A stretch of 64,000 nt of DNA from positions 1 through 64,000 of the forward strand of contig CADEFT010000029.1 of NCBI GenBank assembly GCA_902826685.1, given 5' to 3'. Shown here in pieces: positions 49,926 to 59,025 of the stretch (position 1 is its first letter; each line of letters starts with the position of its first letter). A program made the translations under genes and the position numbers. The DNA comes from an uncultured Acidobacteriota bacterium. GTDB taxonomy: Bacteria > Acidobacteriota > Terriglobia > Bryobacterales > Bryobacteraceae. The notes below the pieces were generated by a model. That model saw only the letters and a list, made by a program, of their open reading frames with translations. It made no database searches and was not told the origin of the DNA.

Positions 49926-52900
49926 CTAGAAATTTAACTTCAGCACAAATTGCGTCTCCCGTGGGGAGTTCGCCTGTCCCGATATCCTGCCGAAGTTGAA
50001 CGGATCGCTTATGTTGGTCGCCGGCCCGCCGAATCGCACGCGGTTAAAGGCGTTGAACATCTCGAACCGGAACTCGAGGTTGGCGCGTTCTCTGATGTAG
50101 GTTCGTTTCATCACGCCGATGTTCTCGTTCAGATTCCGGAAGACGCGGATGTTGCTCACCGCCGGCGCGTTGCCGAAGGTGAACGGAGCCGGGGTGCGGA
50201 AGGCGTTGATATCGAGGAACAGGTGTTTGGCCGGATCGAAATTGGAGTTCGAGATCAGCGGATTGGCGCCGGAAACCACGTCGGGCATGTTCTTGCCGTT
50301 GAAAATCGGCAGCGTGTTCGCCACGCCCAACATGATCGGCTCGCCCGACTGATAGTTCAGAATGCCGTTGACCTGCCAGCCCTCCACCAGCTTTCCAGCC
50401 ACACCGGTTTTGTTCAGGTACTTCTTGCCGCGGCCGATGGGCAGTTCGTAGTTGGTGGCGATGACCAGCCGCGACGGAACGTCGAAGGTCGAAAGCGCCT
50501 TCTCGATGCGGCGGTTGAAATGATCGCGCGCGCTGGTGGAGAAAAATCCGCCCAGCACACTCGAAGCGTCGCTGAGGCTCTTGGACCATGTATAAGAGCT
50601 CAGGAAGAACAGGCCGCTGGTGAAGCGCTTTTCCAGCTTGACCTGCAGCGAGTGATACGTCGAGTTGCCGATGTTCGCCGAGTTCAGGATTCCGACGCCC
50701 AGATACTGCGGAAACGGCCGCAGCGACTGCGCCAGCGTTCCATTGAATCCCGCGAAAGGAGCGCGGAAGCCCTGCTGCTGCACGGCGGCGCTGTTGATAT
50801 TCTGCGTCAGCAGGTTCCCTAGGCTGAGGTAGCTCGGGTTCGCCTGGTTGGCGTTGAAGACGCCCGTGTTGAGCCGCGTGGATTTCTGCCCCACCCAACC
50901 GACATCGAGCAGCATATCTTTCGCCGCCTGAAACTGCACACCCATGTTGAAATCCTGGCGATACATGGGCTCATGGGCGTTGTCATTCCACATGTTCACC
51001 CCGGCGCCTACGTTGAAGCCGGGATTGATGAACGGCGGCCGGTCGTAGTTCTGCGGGAATCCACTGTCCCAGTTGAAGGCAGGCGTCACGCCAAGGTCGA
51101 GCGTGGTGAAACCGGGATTGCCTTCAAAACCCGGCGCGCTGGCGCGAACGTTGCCGCCGCCCATCGCCCCTTGCGGGAAATAGCCAATGCCGTAGCCGGA
51201 CCGGAACACCGTCTTCGAATTGATTTGCCAGGCGAGGCCGAACCGCGGGCCGAAATTGTTTCCCGAGATGCCGTTGGTGAGCCGTCGACGTCCCGAGCGT
51301 CCTTCACCGTTGCCGGCGAAGATCAACGCACCCGGCAGATTGCCCGCGCGCGGATTCGGCGTTTTGGGATCCATCACGCCGTAGTAGTTGTTGACGTCGG
51401 TCAGAGGGAGATAAACGTCGTAGCGCATGCCCAGGTTCAACGTCAGACGGGGCGTCAACTTGTAATCGTCCTGCGCGTAGGCGGCAAAGTAGGACCAGCG
51501 TCCGCCGGTCGCGATCTCACTTAAGCGGAATCCGCCGTTGTTGACGAAGCCCAGCAGATAGCTGGCGAAGGCGTAGCCGGTGCTGGTGCGGCCGGCGGCG
51601 GTGGGGAACGCGGTGCCGGAGCGGTCGAAGCTGTAATTGCCGGTGGTCGACGGGAAAAGGAAGTTGTTCTGGAGTTTGCGGATTTCCCCGCCGAACTTGA
51701 AGCTGTGCTTTCCCTTCACCCACGACACGCTATCGGTGAACAGCCAGGTATTCGAAATGGTGGTGAAGAATTCCTGGTTCTGCGCGAGCGCGGTCAACGG
51801 CCCGAAGTTCACGCCCACCATGGCGCCGTTCGGGACGCCGCGGAAGCCTACTTTCGAGGCCCAGTCTCCGCCCTGCTCCGGAGCGCGCAGCGTCTGGTTC
51901 TGGCGGTTGAATCCGGCGGCGGCGTGGTTGACCACGCTCGGCGTGACCACCCAGTCATAGGATAGGCGCACATTGTTCTGCGAGAAGACGCTATCGCGCG
52001 TGCTGGCGACAGGCGGCGGCAGAATCGCCACCGGTCCGCTGTCTTCCAGGTTGCCCACGTTCCATAAACCGCTCAGGCGATGGTTGGCGTGCAACTGATG
52101 ATCGAACTTCATCGTGTAGAACGGCTTCGACTGCCGGTTGTTGTTCAGCGACAGATAGTTGTTCACGATGCCCGGCAATTGCGGATCGGGGATGAAGGCG
52201 TTGATGCCGCGCGAGACCGCGCTGATGCGGTTTCCGGGGATCATGTTGTTGGCGAACGGCTGCCGCGTAAAGCCGCCCTGCCCGTCGGACTGCGTGGTGG
52301 CCGGATCGTAGAGTTGGATCAGGCTGCCATCGGGATTGCGCAGTTCGTTGAAGTTCCCCGCTTTAAACGCCGCCGTGGGCACCGAGCCGAACTGATTGGC
52401 CGGGCCGGAACGGAAAATATAGTCGTTGAAATTGAAAAAGAAGAAGGATCTGTTCTTTCCGTTGTAAATCTTCGGAATATAAATGGGGCCACCGACGCTG
52501 AAGCCGAACTCGTTTTCACGGCGGATCGGCCGCACGCGCTGATAGAAGCCCCGCGCGTTCAGTTTGTCGTTACGAAAATGCTCGTAGGCGGTGCCATGCA
52601 GATCGTTGGTTCCCGATTTGATGGTGAACTGCGCCACGCCGCCGCCGCTGTTGCCGAACTCGGCGGAATAGGAACTGGTGGCGAACGAGAATTCCTGCAC
52701 CGCGTCCGGCGGCATGGTGAAGGTGCGCGGATCGCCCGGCACTTCGGAAACGAACATGCTTAGCCCTTCCAACTGGACTTCTTTCGACAGCGTCTGGCTG
52801 CCATTGATGTGGGCGTCGAACGTGTTGCCGGTGGTTCCGGGCGCAAGGAAGATCAATGCCTCGGCGGACCGGCCGCCATTGGCGGAAATCGGCAGATCGA

Positions 52901-53318
52901 TGTAGCTCTTGGGGTTGATGGAAGTGACCACGGCGCTGGTTTCCGGCCGCAGTTGCGGCGCCGCGTCCTGCACGGTGATGCTTTCGGCGACGTCGCCCAC
53001 CGCCATCTGCATGGGCAGGCTGGTGGCGGTGGCCACGTCCACCTTGACGTTCTCATGCACCAACTTCTTGAAGCCGGATTTTTCGGCGCTGACGCGATAC
53101 GTGCCTGGCCGCAGGTTCACGATCACGTAGGCGCCGGATTCGGTGGAGGTGGCCGAAGCCTGCGCTCCCGTGGCTGGATCCAACGCCAGAACCGTGACCC
53201 CTGGCAATAGGGCACCGGTCGAGTCTTCCACATTGCCGCGGATGCTGCCGCGTTCGGTCTGCGCCATCGCGAGCGCTGTGGATAAAAAGAAAAACTTCAC
53301 CAGGCGAGAAGTTGACAT
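49926..53318 (-). CDS. Oar-type TonB-dependent receptor with carboxypeptidase-regulatory domain
   Basis: About 1130 residues are read from the ATG at 53318, with GAGG 9 nt upstream; a GTG four codons earlier is the alternative. Signal ends AMAQ; the carboxypeptidase-regulatory fold (about 24-112) contains GNVEDSTGALLPGVTVLAL, followed by a plug with LPISANGGRSAEALIFLAPG and EFSFATSSYSAEFGNSGGG, and a long barrel ending FVLKLNF. It lies 6 nt upstream of the PSD1 gene in the same direction, suggesting it brings in a ligand used by the PSD1/DUF1501 pair. Confidence 0.92.
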   Translation of the reverse strand: MSTSRLVKFFFLSTALAMAQTERGSIRGNVEDSTGALLPGVTVLALDPATGAQASATSTESGAYVIVNLRPGTYRVSAEKSGFKKLVHENVKVDVATATSLPMQMAVGDVAESITVQDAAPQLRPETSAVVTSINPKSYIDLPISANGGRSAEALIFLAPGTTGNTFDAHINGSQTLSKEVQLEGLSMFVSEVPGDPRTFTMPPDAVQEFSFATSSYSAEFGNSGGGVAQFTIKSGTNDLHGTAYEHFRNDKLNARGFYQRVRPIRRENEFGFSVGGPIYIPKIYNGKNRSFFFFNFNDYIFRSGPANQFGSVPTAAFKAGNFNELRNPDGSLIQLYDPATTQSDGQGGFTRQPFANNMIPGNRISAVSRGINAFIPDPQLPGIVNNYLSLNNNRQSKPFYTMKFDHQLHANHRLSGLWNVGNLEDSGPVAILPPPVASTRDSVFSQNNVRLSYDWVVTPSVVNHAAAGFNRQNQTLRAPEQGGDWASKVGFRGVPNGAMVGVNFGPLTALAQNQEFFTTISNTWLFTDSVSWVKGKHSFKFGGEIRKLQNNFLFPSTTGNYSFDRSGTAFPTAAGRTSTGYAFASYLLGFVNNGGFRLSEIATGGRWSYFAAYAQDDYKLTPRLTLNLGMRYDVYLPLTDVNNYYGVMDPKTPNPRAGNLPGALIFAGNGEGRSGRRRLTNGISGNNFGPRFGLAWQINSKTVFRSGYGIGYFPQGAMGGGNVRASAPGFEGNPGFTTLDLGVTPAFNWDSGFPQNYDRPPFINPGFNVGAGVNMWNDNAHEPMYRQDFNMGVQFQAAKDMLLDVGWVGQKSTRLNTGVFNANQANPSYLSLGNLLTQNINSAAVQQQGFRAPFAGFNGTLAQSLRPFPQYLGVGILNSANIGNSTYHSLQVKLEKRFTSGLFFLSSYTWSKSLSDASSVLGGFFSTSARDHFNRRIEKALSTFDVPSRLVIATNYELPIGRGKKYLNKTGVAGKLVEGWQVNGILNYQSGEPIMLGVANTLPIFNGKNMPDVVSGANPLISNSNFDPAKHLFLDINAFRTPAPFTFGNAPAVSNIRVFRNLNENIGVMKRTYIRERANLEFRFEMFNAFNRVRFGGPATNISDPFNFGRISGQANSPRETQFVLKLNF

Positions 53319-53353
53319 ATTCGGGAACACCTCATGGTTCCACCGAGGTTAAA

Positions 53354-53382
53354 TCATAGTAGATTTCGATTAGGAATTCTAC
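53354..53382 (-). promoter_or_regulatory. Candidate promoter for the third Oar-type receptor
   Basis: On the reverse strand TAGAAT (53382-53377) and TATGAT (53359-53354) are separated by 17 nt. The -35 is weak. This gives a leader of about 30 nt before the receptor ATG. Confidence 0.4.
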
Positions 53383-53412
53383 ACTTTGGCGTCCGAAACT
53401 GAATAAAACGTG

Positions 53413-54870
53413 TCAGGCGCCTGGCTTGTTACGTTCTTTGGCCCGCAATGCCTCGAATCGCGCTTTGGCTTTGCCAGCTTCGACGGTGCGTCCCAGTTTG
53501 CGGTACAGCAGCCACAGGCGGTAGTGCGGCGTCGAGTTCGATGGATCGAGCGCGGCGGCTTTCTGGAGGTGCGCCAAAGCCGCCGCCGTCTCCCCTCTTC
53601 CGCTGGCGATGCGCTCAAGGGCGAGATGGGCCTCGACCATACCGGGCGCCAAACGCAAGGATTCTCGATATCGTTTTTCCGCCTCGACGGCCTCGCCTCT
53701 CGAAAGCAGAATATCCGCCAGTTCGTACTGGGCATTGGCGTCGCTGGGATTCAATTTCAACTCGGCTTCGAGTTCCGGCGCGGCCTGGTCAAACTGCCCC
53801 AGCCGCCAGTAAATGTTTCCGATGGCGAAGTGAATGGTCTCCAGTTCCGGCTTCACTTGCAGGGTCTGGCGGTAGCTTTCGATGGCCTCAGTGGTCTTGC
53901 CGGCCGTTTCGAGCAGTTGGCCGCGAAGCTGGTGGGCGCGGTAGGATTCCGGGTCGGCCTGCATCACGCCAAGCGCCGTGAGAAAGGAAAGCGCCTGGTG
54001 CGAGTCGGCCAGCCGGTAAAGGGCCTCCGGCGAAGACGCGGGCGGCACCGCCGAAGCGCCGCGCTCCCGCGTCATCGCTTCCTGCAAGTTTTCGCCCTCG
54101 GGCGGTGAGTGCAGGTAACGTGCGGCGCCGTCCCACTCGGTCGTATCGGGTGGCCCGGCATCGGCTCCGGCCTGGCGCCGGGCGAGCCAATCGAGGCGCG
54201 GCTTCAAGGTCCGCGCGTCCGGACGCACCCGCAGGGCGTGCTCCAATTCCTCCTTGGCGAGCGCCCAGTTCCCTTCCCCCTCGTAAAAGTGGCTGCGCGC
54301 CAGCCGCGTATGGAAATCGGCGGGAAATCGTTTTTGCAGCTTTTCGAAGTAGTCCCTGGAAAGAGACGAGTGCGCTTTGCTCAGGTGATACCAGGCGTCT
54401 AAGTTCGTCGCGTCTCTCTCCACGGCCGCGTTCAACGCCGCTACCGCTTCGCCGTAGCGCTGCGCGGCAAATCGCGTATAGCCCAGATACTCGTATCCCA
54501 TGGGATCGGCGGCGTCGAGTTTCACGGCGTTGGTGAGGTGTGTTTCGGCGGCGGTGAACTCGCGGCGCCGGAAAAGCAGGATTCCGAGAAAGCGGTGCGG
54601 AGCGGCGAGCGAGGGCTTCAACCGGATCGCCCGGCGGAAGGCCGCCGCCGCCTGATCGGCGCGGCCCTGCACGTAGTAAAGATTGCCGAGATTGGCGTGC
54701 GCTTCCGCCATGTCCGGCTGCATGGCGACGATCTTTTCGTAGCGGTCGCTGGCGGCCTTGAAATCGCCCGAGGCTTCGGCGGCTTTGGCTTCCTGATAGA
54801 TGCGCAGTAGCGCGTCGTCTTCGGCCGCCGCCACCAACACAGACGCAACGAGAAGCCCTGCGAGGTGCAT
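53413..54870 (-). CDS. Secreted TPR-repeat protein
   Basis: The 485-residue protein has a signal (1-16, SVLVAAAE) and about 11 TPR units, with typical segments AEAHANLGNLYYVQGRADQA, GYEYLGYTRFAAQRYGEAV, TIHFAIGNIYWRLGQFDQA and SNSTPHYRLWLLYRKLGRT. It is probably periplasmic and acts as a protein-protein scaffold. It is the first gene of a reverse-strand run (TPR, receptor, PSD1, DUF1501) and is divergent from the second TPR gene with only 19 nt between starts. Confidence 0.88.
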   Translation of the reverse strand: MHLAGLLVASVLVAAAEDDALLRIYQEAKAAEASGDFKAASDRYEKIVAMQPDMAEAHANLGNLYYVQGRADQAAAAFRRAIRLKPSLAAPHRFLGILLFRRREFTAAETHLTNAVKLDAADPMGYEYLGYTRFAAQRYGEAVAALNAAVERDATNLDAWYHLSKAHSSLSRDYFEKLQKRFPADFHTRLARSHFYEGEGNWALAKEELEHALRVRPDARTLKPRLDWLARRQAGADAGPPDTTEWDGAARYLHSPPEGENLQEAMTRERGASAVPPASSPEALYRLADSHQALSFLTALGVMQADPESYRAHQLRGQLLETAGKTTEAIESYRQTLQVKPELETIHFAIGNIYWRLGQFDQAAPELEAELKLNPSDANAQYELADILLSRGEAVEAEKRYRESLRLAPGMVEAHLALERIASGRGETAAALAHLQKAAALDPSNSTPHYRLWLLYRKLGRTVEAGKAKARFEALRAKERNKPGA

Positions 54871-54874
54871 CTGA

Positions 54875-54884
54875 TAAAATCCTA
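54875..54884. promoter_or_regulatory. Overlapping divergent -10 elements
   Basis: On the forward strand TAAAAT (54875-54880) lies 9 nt before the GTG at 54890; on the reverse strand TAGGAT (54884-54879) lies 8 nt before the ATG at 54870. The hexamers share two bases, so the two promoters should compete, and both mRNAs would be nearly leaderless. No -35 consensus is visible. Confidence 0.45.
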
Positions 54885-54889
54885 TTCTC

Positions 54890-55756
54890 GTGGGCTACGC
54901 CGGTCAAGCTATGTTCCTTTGGCTGGCGCCGCTTTTCTGCGGCGGCGACATCGCCGGAATCGCAGGCGGTGGAGATTGGAAACGCGCCGAGCAGGCGGCC
55001 GATCGGTGCCTGGAATCCTCGCCGTCCGACCCGGCCGCCACGCGCTGGAAAGCCTATTTCCGTTTTCGCGCGGCTGACTACATAGAGGCGGCGCGGCTCG
55101 CCAGAATCTTCACCAAGGCCGAGCCCCGCCATGCCGACGGCCATAAGCTGCTGGGCATGTCGTTGTTCCTGTCGGGCGGCAAGGCCGAGGCCCGCCAGGA
55201 ACTCCAGTTGGCGGCCGAACTGGCGCCCCAGGATGGGGACGCCGTTTACTACCTGGGGCGCGTGTACTTTGAAACTCACGATCTGCCCGCCGCGTTCAAG
55301 TGTTTCGAACGCGCTGTCGCCATCGATGGGCGGAGCGTTCGCGCCCGCAATCATCTGGGGCAGACATTGGAGGGCCTCGGCCGTTTCGACGAGGCGCGCG
55401 CAAGCTACCGCGCCGCGATTGAAATGGAGAGCAAACAGGCCGTGCGTTCGGAGTGGCCCTATTACAATCTCGGCCTGCTTACGGCGCGCGAAGGGAACGC
55501 GGCGGAGGCGGCGCGGCTGTTTCTCCAGGCGATTGAGCGCAACCCGAAATCCGTGGAGGCGCGCACGCAGCTTGGCGCGGCGCTGGCCGCCGCCGGCCGG
55601 CTAGAGGAAGCGGAGAAGGAGTTGAGCGCGGCTCTCACCCTCGACGCCAACAACGCCGCCGCGCATTATCAGATGGGGCGGCTGCTCATGAAGCTGCGCC
55701 AGCCGGAACGCGCCGCCCATCATTTGGATGCGTTCGCCAGGCTGCAGCGAAAATGA
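54890..55756 (+). CDS. Secreted TPR-repeat protein
   Basis: The 288-residue protein has a signal-like N-terminus (MFLWLAPLFCGGDIAG) and about seven TPR units (for example HADGHKLLGMSLFLSGGKAE; DAVYYLGRVYFETHDLPAAF; AAHYQMGRLLMKLRQPERAA). GTG at 54890 is chosen because of its leaderless-type promoter; ATG at 54911 is the alternative. It overlaps the FG-GAP gene by 4 nt (ATGA). It probably assembles with the downstream propeller protein and cytochrome at the envelope. Confidence 0.82.
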   Translation: MGYAGQAMFLWLAPLFCGGDIAGIAGGGDWKRAEQAADRCLESSPSDPAATRWKAYFRFRAADYIEAARLARIFTKAEPRHADGHKLLGMSLFLSGGKAEARQELQLAAELAPQDGDAVYYLGRVYFETHDLPAAFKCFERAVAIDGRSVRARNHLGQTLEGLGRFDEARASYRAAIEMESKQAVRSEWPYYNLGLLTAREGNAAEAARLFLQAIERNPKSVEARTQLGAALAAAGRLEEAEKELSAALTLDANNAAAHYQMGRLLMKLRQPERAAHHLDAFARLQRK

Positions 55757-57372
55757 TGCGCGCCGCCGCCATCGTCTGCGCGTTCGCCTTGCTGCCGTCG
55801 CCGCCGGAGCCTGCCATCCGGTTCGAGGATATCTCAACCACCGCCGGGCTCAGCGCATCCATCCGCAACGGCGACCCGGCGCGCCGTTGGATCGTGGAAG
55901 CCAATGGCACCGGCGTGGCCGTGCTCGATTTCGACAACGACGGTTGGACGGATCTTGCCATCGGCAGCGGCGGCAACGGCATCGGCGATATTCTCCGGAA
56001 AGCGCCCGGCGGTCGAAGGCTGATCCTGTACCGCAACCTCGGCAACGGCCGGTTCGAGGATGTCACGGCGCGATCGGGTCTCGAGAATCCCTACTGGACT
56101 ACCGGACTGAACGCAGCCGATTTCGATGGCGACGGCGATACCGATCTTCTGGTGACCAACATCGGTGCCGATCTTCTGTTTCGCAACAACGGAGACGGCA
56201 CATTCACCGAGACCGGCGCGCGCGCGGGCCTATCCCGTCAGGCCGCCTGGCACACCGGGAGTTCGTTCGGCGATTACGACGGCGACGGCGACCTCGATCT
56301 CTACATCGCGGGCTACGTTAGCCTGAAGGCGCTCTCCTGGAAAGACGCGCCGCCCGTTTGCGACTATCGCGGCATGCCCGCCTTCTGCGGCCCGCTCAAT
56401 CTTGCCGGTGAACCCGACGTGCTCTATCGCAACAACGGAGACGGCACGTTCACCGATGTCACGACGGAGGCGGGCGTTGCCGACACGGCGCTGCGCTACG
56501 GATTCGGCGCGCTGTTTGAAGATCTCGATGGCGATGGGCGGACCGATCTTTTCGTGACCAACGACTCAGGCGCCAACTACTTCTATCGCAACCGGGGCGG
56601 CGGCCGGTTTGAGGAATCCGCGCTCGCCGCCGGGCTGGCCTACAACGCCGATGGCAAGTCGCAGGCCAACATGGGAATCGCCGCCGGCGATATCGACAAC
56701 GATGGCGACACAGACCTGCTGGTGACCACATTCTCCGAAGATTACTTCCCGCTGTTCGAACAGATCGCACCGGGACGTTTCGAAGACATCTCCGCCAAGG
56801 CGGGACTGGTGCAGGCCACCACCCCGCTGCTTGGCTGGGCCTGTGGATTCGCCGATTTCGATAACGACGGCGATCTGGATTTGTGGACCGCCAATGGACA
56901 CGTCTATCCCACCGCGGGCACACTGGCGACCACCGCATACCGGCAGCCCATCGCTGTTTTTGAGAATCGCGGGGCGCGCTTCCGGGCGGTTCCGCATACG
57001 CTGCCGTCGAATTCCTATCGAGGCGGCGCGGCGGCGGATTTCGACAATGATGGACTTATCGACCTGGTCGCGGTGCCGATCGAAGGCCCGCCGCTGCTTG
57101 CCCGGAACCAGTCGCCGGCCCGCCAAGCCCAGTGGATTGGATTTGCCTTGAACACCGAAGGCGCCGCCCTCCGCCTGCGCGCCTGCGGAACCACACAGAC
57201 CGCCAAAGTCCGCAACGGCGCGGGTTACATTTCGCGCCAGGATCCACGGCTTCATTTCGGACTGGGAGCGTGCCGGACGATTGACTCGGCCACCGTGATT
57301 TGGCCCGGCGGCAAAGAGCAGCCGCTCGCGGCGAAGCCCGGCCGCTATCATTCGGTGACGAGGCCGCGATGA
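55753..57372 (+). CDS. CRTAC1-type FG-GAP beta-propeller with ASPIC/UnbV domain
   Basis: The 539-residue protein has a short signal (1-19). Seven Ca-binding FG-GAP loops of the form Dx[DN]xDGxxDL are visible: DFDNDGWTDL, DFDGDGDTDL, DYDGDGDLDL, DLDGDGRTDL, DIDNDGDTDL, DFDNDGDLDL and DFDNDGLIDL. These make a complete seven-bladed integrin-alpha-like propeller. The C-terminal region ends in the ASPIC/UnbV motif (AKVRNGAGYISRQDPRLHFG...). Such proteins bind ligands or matrix in a Ca-dependent way. Both ends overlap neighbours by 4 nt (ATGA), so it is translationally coupled to the TPR gene and the cytochrome. Confidence 0.93.
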   Translation: MMRAAAIVCAFALLPSPPEPAIRFEDISTTAGLSASIRNGDPARRWIVEANGTGVAVLDFDNDGWTDLAIGSGGNGIGDILRKAPGGRRLILYRNLGNGRFEDVTARSGLENPYWTTGLNAADFDGDGDTDLLVTNIGADLLFRNNGDGTFTETGARAGLSRQAAWHTGSSFGDYDGDGDLDLYIAGYVSLKALSWKDAPPVCDYRGMPAFCGPLNLAGEPDVLYRNNGDGTFTDVTTEAGVADTALRYGFGALFEDLDGDGRTDLFVTNDSGANYFYRNRGGGRFEESALAAGLAYNADGKSQANMGIAAGDIDNDGDTDLLVTTFSEDYFPLFEQIAPGRFEDISAKAGLVQATTPLLGWACGFADFDNDGDLDLWTANGHVYPTAGTLATTAYRQPIAVFENRGARFRAVPHTLPSNSYRGGAAADFDNDGLIDLVAVPIEGPPLLARNQSPARQAQWIGFALNTEGAALRLRACGTTQTAKVRNGAGYISRQDPRLHFGLGACRTIDSATVIWPGGKEQPLAAKPGRYHSVTRPR

Positions 57373-58892
57373 TACTGGCTTCCCTCCTGATGAGTCTGTT
57401 GCCGGCACAGGTCGGCCAGCAGTGTGTACCGTGTCATCCCAAGGAAACCGCCGCCTACAACCGCACGGCGATGGCTCATTCTCTATCGCGCCGGCTCGAC
57501 CAGCCTTCGGGAAATTTTCTGCACACCGCATCGGGCAGCCGGTTTCGCATCGCCTCCAGTCCGGCGGGCATGAAGCAATCGGTGGAACGCGACGGATACA
57601 AGGCCGAATATCCGGTGGACTATGTGATCGGTTCCGGCAACCACGCCTTCGGCTACCTGGTGCGGGTGAACGGATACCTGTTTCAGTCGCCGTTGTCTTT
57701 TTACAGCCGCCGCAAGATTTGGGATGTCGCACCGGGATACGAAGGCAATCGCGAGCCCGATTTCACGCGGCCTGTCAGCGCGGAATGCCTGGTGTGCCAT
57801 TCGGGCCAGCCGCGACCGGTCTACGGCACGCTGAACCGCTACGGCGACCCGCCCTTCGCCGCCGAAGCGATCGGCTGTGAACGGTGCCACGGCCCGGCCG
57901 TCGCGCATCTGAAATCGCCCGCCGGCGGCAACATCGTCAACCCGGCCAAGCTGGCCGCTCGCCCGCGCGATAGCGTCTGCGAACAATGCCACCTGGGAGG
58001 CGAAGCGCGCGTTCCTAATCCCGGCCGGCGCATCGCCGAGTTCACGCCGGGCCAGGAACTCGAGCAGGTGTTCTCCGTCTACCTCTACGAACAGCCGCCG
58101 AGTGGATTGAAAGTCGTCAGTCACGTCGAACAGCTTGCCCTCAGCCGCTGCGCCATTCGCAGCGAGGGAAAGCTGTGGTGCGGCACATGTCATAACCCGC
58201 ACGAAGCGGCCGACTTCGATGCGCGCTGCCGGTCCTGCCACGCCACACCGGGCGCGGCCATCCATAGTGGCGCCAAGCAGAGTTGCACTGCTTGCCATAT
58301 GCCGAAGCGCCAGGCTCGCGACGGTGGCCACACCGCGTTCACCGAACATCGCATCGCGCGCAGGCCTTCTTTGGAAACCGCCTCTGCTTCTACCGCGCGC
58401 GAGTTGAAGCCATGGAAACCCGCCGCCACCGGCCTATCCGAACGCGGCCTGGGACTGGCGAACGTGATTGTGGGCGACCGCGACCGGTCGGCCTATCATC
58501 TCGATGCCGGATACCGGTTACTGGCGGATCTGCCGGAGCCGTTGGCCGACGATCCGAGCGTGGCAACCAGCCTGGGGTTGGTGCTGCTGCGCAAGAACCG
58601 GCCCGCCGAGGCGTCGCAATTCTATCGCAGGGCGCTCGAACGGCAGCCGGACTATGCGCCTTATCATGTGAACCTGGCCACCGCGCTTGAACAATCCGGC
58701 CAACTGGACGAAGCCGCCGCCCAACTCGAGCGGGCGCTAAAGGCCGATCCGTCGCTCGAACAGGCTTATCTGAAGCTCGCCGCGATTCAGACGCGGCGAG
58801 GCGCGAAGGCTGGTGCGCGGGCCACTCTCGATCGCCTGCTGCGGTTCATGCCGGGGCACCTTGCCGGACAGATTGCGCGCGATCTGGAGTAG
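57369..58892 (+). CDS. Seven-heme c-type cytochrome with C-terminal TPR
   Basis: A 507-residue protein is read from MILASLL (ATGA overlap with the propeller gene). It has a signal (1-14) and seven CxxCH heme sites: C19 VPCH, C140 LVCH, C170 ERCH, C204 EQCH, C271 GTCH, C287 RSCH, C306 TACH. The first 330 residues resemble cytochrome c554-type multiheme proteins. About 410-500 form TPR repeats (YAPYHVNLATALEQSGQLDE). It would pass electrons in the periplasm or outer surface, with TPRs docking partners. A decayed partial duplicate of its 3' end follows the stop. Confidence 0.92.
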   Translation: MILASLLMSLLPAQVGQQCVPCHPKETAAYNRTAMAHSLSRRLDQPSGNFLHTASGSRFRIASSPAGMKQSVERDGYKAEYPVDYVIGSGNHAFGYLVRVNGYLFQSPLSFYSRRKIWDVAPGYEGNREPDFTRPVSAECLVCHSGQPRPVYGTLNRYGDPPFAAEAIGCERCHGPAVAHLKSPAGGNIVNPAKLAARPRDSVCEQCHLGGEARVPNPGRRIAEFTPGQELEQVFSVYLYEQPPSGLKVVSHVEQLALSRCAIRSEGKLWCGTCHNPHEAADFDARCRSCHATPGAAIHSGAKQSCTACHMPKRQARDGGHTAFTEHRIARRPSLETASASTARELKPWKPAATGLSERGLGLANVIVGDRDRSAYHLDAGYRLLADLPEPLADDPSVATSLGLVLLRKNRPAEASQFYRRALERQPDYAPYHVNLATALEQSGQLDEAAAQLERALKADPSLEQAYLKLAAIQTRRGAKAGARATLDRLLRFMPGHLAGQIARDLE

Positions 58893-58893
58893 C

Positions 58894-59021
58894 GGCTCGA
58901 ACAATCCGGCGAGTCGGACGAAGCCTCCGCTCCACTCGATCAGGCGCCACAGGCCGATCCATCTCCTGAAGGCGGGCGCGCATGACACGTTGGCGGACAG
59001 ATGGCGCGCGATGTCGAGTAG
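58894..59021 (+). repeat. Degenerate partial duplicate of the cytochrome TPR tail
   Basis: Bases 58894-58970 align without gaps to 58684-58760 (offset 210; GAACAATCCGGC, GGACGAAGCC and AGGCCGATCC shared). Bases 58992-59021 align to 58863-58892 (offset 129), ending in the same GCGCGCGAT and GAGTAG. The duplicate therefore has an 81-bp (27-codon) in-frame deletion and lies directly after a stop codon; it also carries its own TGA and many substitutions. It is a relic of a longer TPR array. Confidence 0.85.
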
Positions 59022-59025
59022 TTCG

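Noticed and set aside
53318..53330. GTG start four codons upstream in the third Oar-type receptor
   Set aside because: The ATG has GAGG at better spacing and directly precedes the signal peptide; kept only as an alternative.
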